Notes under the pieces: generated by a model
The model's input: the letters and a program-made list of their open reading frames with translations, nothing else
Database searches by the model: none
Told to the model about the DNA's origin: nothing
NCBI RefSeq assembly: GCF_900107235.1
Contig: NZ_FNPF01000011.1
Span: 58,303-122,302, forward strand
Direction of reading: 5' to 3'
DNA: 64,000 nt
From: Citreimonas salinaria
GTDB lineage: Bacteria > Pseudomonadota > Alphaproteobacteria > Rhodobacterales > Rhodobacteraceae
Position numbers and translations under genes: made by a program
Shown: one piece after another, positions 59,476 to 64,000 of the stretch
How positions within the stretch are numbered: the stretch's first letter is position 1
Layout: every line of letters begins with the position of its first letter

Positions 59476-61246
59476 ATATGCGACTGGATTAGACGATTTG
59501 AAATTTGATCAAATAAGTGGCTGGTGGGTGGAGCTAAGCGGCTGGTGGAGGCAGGGCCTTCATTTAGTTCCAAGAGACGCATACGCTCCGGTACTGGACA
59601 CTGGCGGGTTCCTCGGGATCATCGCATTTTCGGTTGCGGTTTTCACACTTTCCGCGCCAAAGTACCAGTTTCGCCAAGCTACCGCGATAATTCCGTTTCG
59701 TAAGTTATTCTTTGTTACCCTCATAATTTCGGCGGCGGCCACCTTTGCGGTGGAAGCGTTCGTTATGTATGAGATTAGGTTCCCCGTCTTCATTGACCCG
59801 AATGCTGTGAATCTCATAATCGCGGCGGTAATAGCGTTCTTAGTCATTTACTGGATGAAGATATGCTTTATCCGCCCGCCCCGTTTTTCAAAATTTACTG
59901 CCCCAAGGTTCTTTCATCAATCGTTTCTATATGTCTCTAATGGAAGCCGCGACGAGCTTCTGGTGCTAGCTCAAGAGCTGATGCATGAAATTCCAAGATT
60001 GGTTTCTAACAGCCCGGATAGAAAGCGATCTTCCTTCATGGGCGAGCTGCCAGTCGTTTCCAAGCTAGAGGCTCATGCGGCGAACTTACTTTTACTGCTT
60101 TCAGACCCCCGCTTCTGCGACGTGGTCGCAGAAGAAATTCCAACTTTTCCAGCCTATTTGGCGGAGCAAATGGTTGCGCTTAGGAGGCCCGATGCTCCCG
60201 CGCATCTGGTTATCCGGAGAGTTGTGATATCGCTTTTGGCGAAGCCCCAATCGGCATTGTTCGTGGAGAATGAGTGGCTGGAGCAAGGTTTTGCAGGCGA
60301 AGTAAAGCCGATAACTCGATCAATTTTCAGGAACTGGCATAAATTGGAGCAGTTTGAAGGAGGTATTGAATCACCGTTGGATCTCGATTACCCCCATGCG
60401 CGCACTTGGGATGCTGAAACGTGGACAGTGTATTTCGGCATGGCCAAAGAATACGTCCGCGGCCTTACGTCTAGCGAGTTCAGAAACTCAGATGCGAACG
60501 GGCTAAGCTACGTTCTAAGAACCACAGAGAGAGCGTACGAACGGATAGGCGATGTTGAAAAGTACGAGAACGTTTTCGACCCACATAATCCGCGCTGGCA
60601 TGCCAGCGAGGCCAACAAGTTCCTGACGGACATAATAAAAATCTTCGATGAGTCTGGAGAACACGTCTACTTCAGTAAAAAAGATAGGTATTACTTCGGC
60701 AGCGATCTATCTTCGAAGCTTGCCAAGCTCCTCTATGAGGCGATCTTTCATGCGTCTAGCGTCAACACCAAGGATTTTACGATGTGGGACGTACAGCACA
60801 ACATAGTTTGGTCGCCGATCAGCAGATTTGAGATTCGCGACACAAAAATTATGAAAATGGTTCGCCGAAAGCTGCGTCGGATGATTTGGGATGAGATTTC
60901 TAGGATGGACGGGTTTCCAAATTATAAAGGCGCTCGATTCGTTCGCTTCTGCCTCAACGTTCTCGGGTTCTATGACGAAAAGATCCATCGACGAGACGGG
61001 CTTGAAAGGGACTCGTGGATTCTTGCCAAGGTTGTATCGAGTTGGGTCGCCAATAATTATCAAACGATTGCGTCGTCTCACCCGCCTGTCGCCGAAGCGA
61101 TGCTGCCCGCCAACATTGAGTATGACCCAGTGAGGGAAGTCTTGATTAGATCAAGGGACGACTCTTTGACGGGGGTTTCTCGTGTCAAAGAGTTTTCACT
61201 CGAACCATCTAGGGCTTCGGCCGATTTAACAGCGTTGAACGGGTAG
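59468..61246 (+). CDS. Orphan three-TM protein with large soluble domain, lower GC than neighbours
   Basis: 592 residues from GTG 59468; the start is uncertain, with no good ribosome site and no ATG before residue 100. Three TM helices are likely at about 46-63, 80-101 and 112-132, followed by about 460 soluble residues with many aromatic and charged positions. I recognise no domain, nuclease motif or NTP-binding loop. Base use differs from neighbours: 60601-60660 has 28 G/C of 60, and codons ending in A or T are frequent. The gene sits alone between a dispersed repeat and a ParB-like gene. It was probably acquired horizontally. Confidence 0.75.
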   Translation: MSGYATGLDDLKFDQISGWWVELSGWWRQGLHLVPRDAYAPVLDTGGFLGIIAFSVAVFTLSAPKYQFRQATAIIPFRKLFFVTLIISAAATFAVEAFVMYEIRFPVFIDPNAVNLIIAAVIAFLVIYWMKICFIRPPRFSKFTAPRFFHQSFLYVSNGSRDELLVLAQELMHEIPRLVSNSPDRKRSSFMGELPVVSKLEAHAANLLLLLSDPRFCDVVAEEIPTFPAYLAEQMVALRRPDAPAHLVIRRVVISLLAKPQSALFVENEWLEQGFAGEVKPITRSIFRNWHKLEQFEGGIESPLDLDYPHARTWDAETWTVYFGMAKEYVRGLTSSEFRNSDANGLSYVLRTTERAYERIGDVEKYENVFDPHNPRWHASEANKFLTDIIKIFDESGEHVYFSKKDRYYFGSDLSSKLAKLLYEAIFHASSVNTKDFTMWDVQHNIVWSPISRFEIRDTKIMKMVRRKLRRMIWDEISRMDGFPNYKGARFVRFCLNVLGFYDEKIHRRDGLERDSWILAKVVSSWVANNYQTIASSHPPVAEAMLPANIEYDPVREVLIRSRDDSLTGVSRVKEFSLEPSRASADLTALNG

Positions 61247-61345
61247 GATAGCTCAGTCGATCAGCCTGCGAGCAGATTGTCTGATTGTTCCGGTGCTCGA
61301 CATTCTCCCTGTCAGATTCGATCGTAGGCACATTACCAAAGACGC

Positions 61346-62185
61346 TCACCCCTTCTGAAACATCCGCTCCACGTACTCCATCACGTCTTCCATCAGCCCC
61401 GGCGTCTTCGCCTGCGGGCCCGAGAAGCGCAGGACCCAGCCGTTTCGCGTCAACTCGCGGCGGATGGTGAGGCCCTGGCGCAGGGTCAGGGAGCGGCGGG
61501 GCGCGCCCTTGGTGCCCGGCGCGGTGGCGGCGCCTTCGGGGGAGAGGGCCTCGGCCAGCAGGGGCTCGATCTCGGACCACTGGCTGTCGAGGCTGTGGGT
61601 GCGCGAGGGCGGCAGGGCGTTCCGGATCAGGTCCTCCCATCCCGAGCGCAGGGCGGCGGCGAGGCGGTCGAGCCGCGCGGTGGTCAGGCGGTCGGGCGTG
61701 GCGAAGCGGCCCTCGAAGGCCTCGACCACCGACACGAAGCCGCGCAGGCGCGAGCGTTTCTGCCGCGAGAGCGCGGGGAACAGCGCGTCGATGGCGGCGT
61801 CGGGCGTGTCGTGCAGCCCCAGTTGCAGGCAGCGCAGCACCAGCGCGCCCTTGTCCCAGGGCGAGACGGGCGCGCGGATCTCGTTCTCGGTCACCATGGC
61901 GGCGAGGGCGTCGGCGATGCTGGCGGGCTGGCGGATGAAGGCGGGTGCGGTGTCGTGCCCCAGCGCGCGCAGGGCTTTGAGGCGGCGGAAGCCCGAGATC
62001 AGCGCGTAGCCGGCGGGCTCGACGGGGAAGACCTCGATCGGCTGGCGCAGGCCCGAGAGGGTGATGGAATCGCGCAGCTCGGCATCGGCCTCGGGGTCGG
62101 GCGCGCCGCGGTCGCGCGGCAGGGCGGTGGCGTCGATCTCGGACAGCGGGATGTCTTGCGGGATGTGGTGCAGGGAATCGGTCAT
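61346..62185 (-). CDS. ParB N-terminal-domain protein, plasmid RepB-like
   Basis: 279 residues. A ParB/Srx N-terminal block (DIPLSEIDATALPRDRG, LRDSITLSGLRQPIEVFPV, YALISGFRRLKALRALG) is followed by MVTENEIRAPVSPWDKG and a middle helical domain. The C terminus (SLTLRQGLTIRRELTRNGW, EYVERMFQKG) resembles plasmid RepB/ParB. No parA or repA gene is adjacent, so it is an orphan. The family includes DNA-binding CTPases; the role here is unknown. The ATG at 62185 follows GGAGG. Confidence 0.85.
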   Translation of the reverse strand: MTDSLHHIPQDIPLSEIDATALPRDRGAPDPEADAELRDSITLSGLRQPIEVFPVEPAGYALISGFRRLKALRALGHDTAPAFIRQPASIADALAAMVTENEIRAPVSPWDKGALVLRCLQLGLHDTPDAAIDALFPALSRQKRSRLRGFVSVVEAFEGRFATPDRLTTARLDRLAAALRSGWEDLIRNALPPSRTHSLDSQWSEIEPLLAEALSPEGAATAPGTKGAPRRSLTLRQGLTIRRELTRNGWVLRFSGPQAKTPGLMEDVMEYVERMFQKG

Positions 62186-62254
62186 GGCAGGCCTCCGGTG
62201 GAACGGGGGCACGGTAGCGCCATGATGCGGCCCGTTGCGCGGGCCGGAAGCGGT

Positions 62255-62277
62255 GCGGGCGGCGCGGGGCCGCCCGC
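62255..62277 (-). terminator. Hairpin after the fasciclin gene, terminator candidate
   Basis: GCGGGCGGC-GCGGG-GCCGCCCGC, perfect 9-bp arms, 8 bp past the fasciclin stop. No T-run follows. Confidence 0.5.
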
Positions 62278-62284
62278 GCAACGC

Positions 62285-62770
62285 TTACATGCCTTCGGGC
62301 ATGAGGACCGCGTCGATCACGTGGATGACGCCGTTCGACGCCTCGATGTCGGCGGTGGTGACGGTGGCTTCGTCGACCATGACGCCGCCCTCGGTCGAGA
62401 TCGTGACCTCGGAGCCCTCGACGGTCTCGGCCATCATGCCGTCGGACAGGTCTCCGGACATCACCGCGCCGGGAACGACGTGGTAGGTCAGGATCGCGGT
62501 CAGCTGATCGCGGTTTTCGGGCATGAGCAGGTTCTCGACGGTGCCCTCGGGGAGGGCTGCGAAGGCCTCGTCGGTGGGCGCGAAGACGGTGAAGGGGCCT
62601 TCGCCCTTCAGCGTGTCGACCAGGCCGGCGGCCTCGACCGCGGCGACGAGGGTGGTGAAGTTGCCTGCCTCGACCGCGGTGTCGACGATATCCATCGTGT
62701 GGCTGCCGGCGAAGACGGGCGTGGCCATCGAAGCGGCTGCGGTCAGGGCGATAAAGCTTCTGCGGAACAT
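62285..62770 (-). CDS. Exported fasciclin (FAS1) domain protein
   Basis: 161 residues with a signal peptide ending TPVFAG. One FAS1 domain has [19 protein letters not shown] (H1 motif), [11 protein letters not shown] (YH motif) and [13 protein letters not shown] (H2). It is a secreted adhesion-type module of unclear role in bacteria. The ATG at 62770 follows GGAGG. It is preceded by the DUF302 gene, 180 bp upstream on the same strand. Confidence 0.92.
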   Translation of the reverse strand: MFRRSFIALTAAASMATPVFAGSHTMDIVDTAVEAGNFTTLVAAVEAAGLVDTLKGEGPFTVFAPTDEAFAALPEGTVENLLMPENRDQLTAILTYHVVPGAVMSGDLSDGMMAETVEGSEVTISTEGGVMVDEATVTTADIEASNGVIHVIDAVLMPEGM

Positions 62771-62950
62771 GTGTGATCCTCCTGTAATCCGTTTCCGATG
62801 CCTTTTGACATCGTAAGGACTACGGGACGGACCGCCGAGCGGATCACCGGCCCTGCCGTCGTTTCCCGCTTGACCCGCCGGGCCCGGCCGCTAAGCCCGC
62901 GCCTTCGCGGTTTTCCAGTCAGCTTTTCGTGAATGGCCGTGACCGATCCG

Positions 62951-63391
62951 TCAGTCATCCAGCCCGATCGCGGTGCGCGCGATGCCGTCCAGCAGGGCCT
63001 CGACCTCTTTCATCGGGCCATCGGGAAAGCCGCGGAAGCCGATGGTCGTGGTGCCGGGCGTCTCGGGGCGGACCATGACGAAGATGTCGTAGGGGCAGAA
63101 GGCGATGTTCATGGGGTCGGCCTCCATCACCTTGCGCGACAGGCTGGCCGAGCAGAAGCTGAACACGTCCGCCTCCTCGAACAGCACCACGTCCGAGCCG
63201 GTGGCCTCGCGGGTGCGTTCCAGCATCTCGCCGGTATGCGACACGCTGTCGATGACGAGGCCCTGGTCCAGGATCGCCGATTCCAGGCCGAACACCACGT
63301 CGTCGAAGCTTTGGTTGGTGTCGTAGGTGATCGTCTGCTGGGCAAGGGCCGGCGCGGCGAGCAGCAGCAGGGCGGGGAGAATGCGGTTCAT
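62951..63391 (-). CDS. Exported DUF302 protein
   Basis: 146 residues with a signal peptide ending APALAQ. The DUF302 fold is seen in SFDDVVFGLESAILDQGLVIDSVSH (parts), DVFSFCSASLSRKVMEADPMN, IAFCPYDIFVM and a closing helix. Two Cys are present in FSFC and AFCPY. Function is unknown; DUF302 proteins occur as small periplasmic or soluble domains. The ATG at 63391 follows AGGAGG; longer upstream reading adds basic, unrelated residues. Confidence 0.88.
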   Translation of the reverse strand: MNRILPALLLLAAPALAQQTITYDTNQSFDDVVFGLESAILDQGLVIDSVSHTGEMLERTREATGSDVVLFEEADVFSFCSASLSRKVMEADPMNIAFCPYDIFVMVRPETPGTTTIGFRGFPDGPMKEVEALLDGIARTAIGLDD

Positions 63392-63441
63392 GATGGTCCT
63401 CCTGACGGTTGCGACCATCATAACGCGCGTGCGCGCGTAAG

Positions 63442-63471
63442 GACAGGCGCCGATGGCCCCCGGCGCCTGTC
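63442..63471. repeat. Inverted repeat upstream of the rRNA promoter region
   Basis: GACAGGCGCCG-N8-CGGCGCCTGTC, perfect 11-bp arms. Located between the DUF302 gene and the rRNA promoter. Could be a terminator without a T-run or a binding site. The stretch from 63472 to 63740 shows no gene. Confidence 0.5.
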
Positions 63472-63741
63472 GCTGACCGGACGCCGCGGCGCCGCGAAAT
63501 CCGCCGAACCGGTTCCCGGGCCGCCGGATCGGGCGATGATTCCGCGTTTCCTCGCCCTGAGGGCGAACCCGGACGGCCGCGTTTCTCTCGACCGTGTCGT
63601 GACGCTGGGTAGGCCGTGCGTGGGGCGGGCGATGGGGCTTGGGCGACGTGCAGGCAGGGATGTGCGTTCGGCAACAAACTTGCGCGCGACGCCGGGTCCG
63701 ACCTTCGCATTCTTTCGTCATGCCTCTGGAAAGACTGAAAA

Positions 63742-63769
63742 ATCCGGAAATTCGAGAAAAGTTCCGGAT
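63742..63769. promoter_or_regulatory. Inverted repeat just upstream of the rRNA promoter
   Basis: ATCCGGAA-N12-TTCCGGAT, perfect 8-bp arms, with an A-rich centre and flanks, ending 16 bp before the -35. Position fits an upstream activating or UP-like element. Confidence 0.5.
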
Positions 63770-63785
63770 CAGGCCAAAAAACTGC

Positions 63786-63814
63786 TTGCGGAGTTTGTGC
63801 GTGATCCGTAGATA
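63786..63814 (+). promoter_or_regulatory. Probable rRNA operon promoter
   Basis: TTGCGG (63786-63791), 17 bp, TAGATA (63809-63814), then GCCCCTCACCGGCGGCGCTG, a start region that I recall from Rhodobacteraceae rrn operons. A-rich DNA lies upstream. Confidence 0.72.
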
Positions 63815-63820
63815 GCCCCT

Positions 63821-64000
63821 CACCGGCGGCGCTGAGGCGCTGGCGGGACAATCCGGAGCGAGATTGGCGGGGGTCGCTGGAAGGCGGGTCTGGTTGGTTT
63901 TGCCCCACGTTTTTTGACATTGATGGTATCTGAAGAGATATGCGGGCGGTTTGGTTCATTCGATGGATCGACGTCTGTATGTCGCGCTGGTAGGGCTTCG
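63821..64000 (+). other. Leader of an rRNA operon, continuing past the window
   Basis: Contains GACATTGATGGTATCTGAAG, AGATATGCGGGCGGTTTGG and GATGGATCGACGTCTGTAT, blocks I recall from the leader before 16S rRNA genes in Rhodobacteraceae. The final bases (GTAGGGCTTCG) begin a likely stem-loop. The 16S gene itself is not in the window. Confidence 0.65.

Noticed and set aside
59340..61345. Integrative element or prophage around the lower-GC gene
   Set aside because: No integrase, transposase, tRNA target or matching end repeats could be found; only one gene differs in composition.

Overview
The window is high-GC DNA of an alphaproteobacterium, most likely of the Rhodobacteraceae (Roseobacter/Rhodobacter/Paracoccus group). 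The evidence is an RpoE-ChrR sigma/anti-sigma pair divergent from a five-gene operon, a GTTC-N7-GTTC LexA box, a PuuD-type urate hydroxylase, Rhodobacteraceae-type small DUF proteins, a homodimeric AceE with a lipoyl-domain LpdA, and what looks like a Rhodobacteraceae rRNA-operon leader at the right edge. It reads as ordinary chromosome. One visibly lower-GC gene (59468-61246) stands out as acquired.

Left third (1-21 kb): an L-asparaginase cut by the left edge, an IalB-family exported protein, rlmN, a copper module (copA-cueR behind a CueR-type promoter with a 19-bp spacer), serB, a lone LexA-boxed imuB, a GNAT acetyltransferase, an ExoD-like membrane protein, a DUF481 outer-membrane protein and a NYN/LOTUS RNase-like protein. 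A minus-strand run follows (fghA, yaiI, HAD phosphatase, ornithine-cyclodeaminase-like, AEC transporter), joined mostly by 4-nt overlaps. Beside it lie a TetR regulator, a 53-residue exported protein and three matching operator palindromes. Then come zapE and accD-folC.

Middle (21-41 kb): a periplasmic binding protein translationally coupled to a PAS-GGDEF-EAL protein (probable ligand-to-c-di-GMP signalling), ilvD, two small unknowns and an EamA transporter. A polyamine locus follows: potF-potG-potH-potI plus an FAD oxidoreductase on the minus strand, and a GntR regulator plus a putrescine-type aminotransferase on the plus strand. A shared TTTGATCA-type site marks both sides. Next are a rhodanese, urate hydroxylase puuD and mutL.

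Right third (41-64 kb): the pyruvate dehydrogenase operon aceE-aceF-lpdA; rpoE-chrR and the divergent photooxidative-stress-type operon (FAD protein, DUF1365, MFS, DUF3833, SDR); dinB with a zinc ribbon; pyrF; two membrane-anchored acidic proteins; clpB; the lower-GC three-TM orphan; a ParB-like protein; a fasciclin protein; a DUF302 protein; and an rRNA promoter with its leader running off the end. A 76-bp ungapped dispersed repeat with a hairpin head occurs after the aminotransferase and again between clpB and the lower-GC gene.

I found no tRNA gene, riboswitch, CRISPR array, insertion sequence or prophage.
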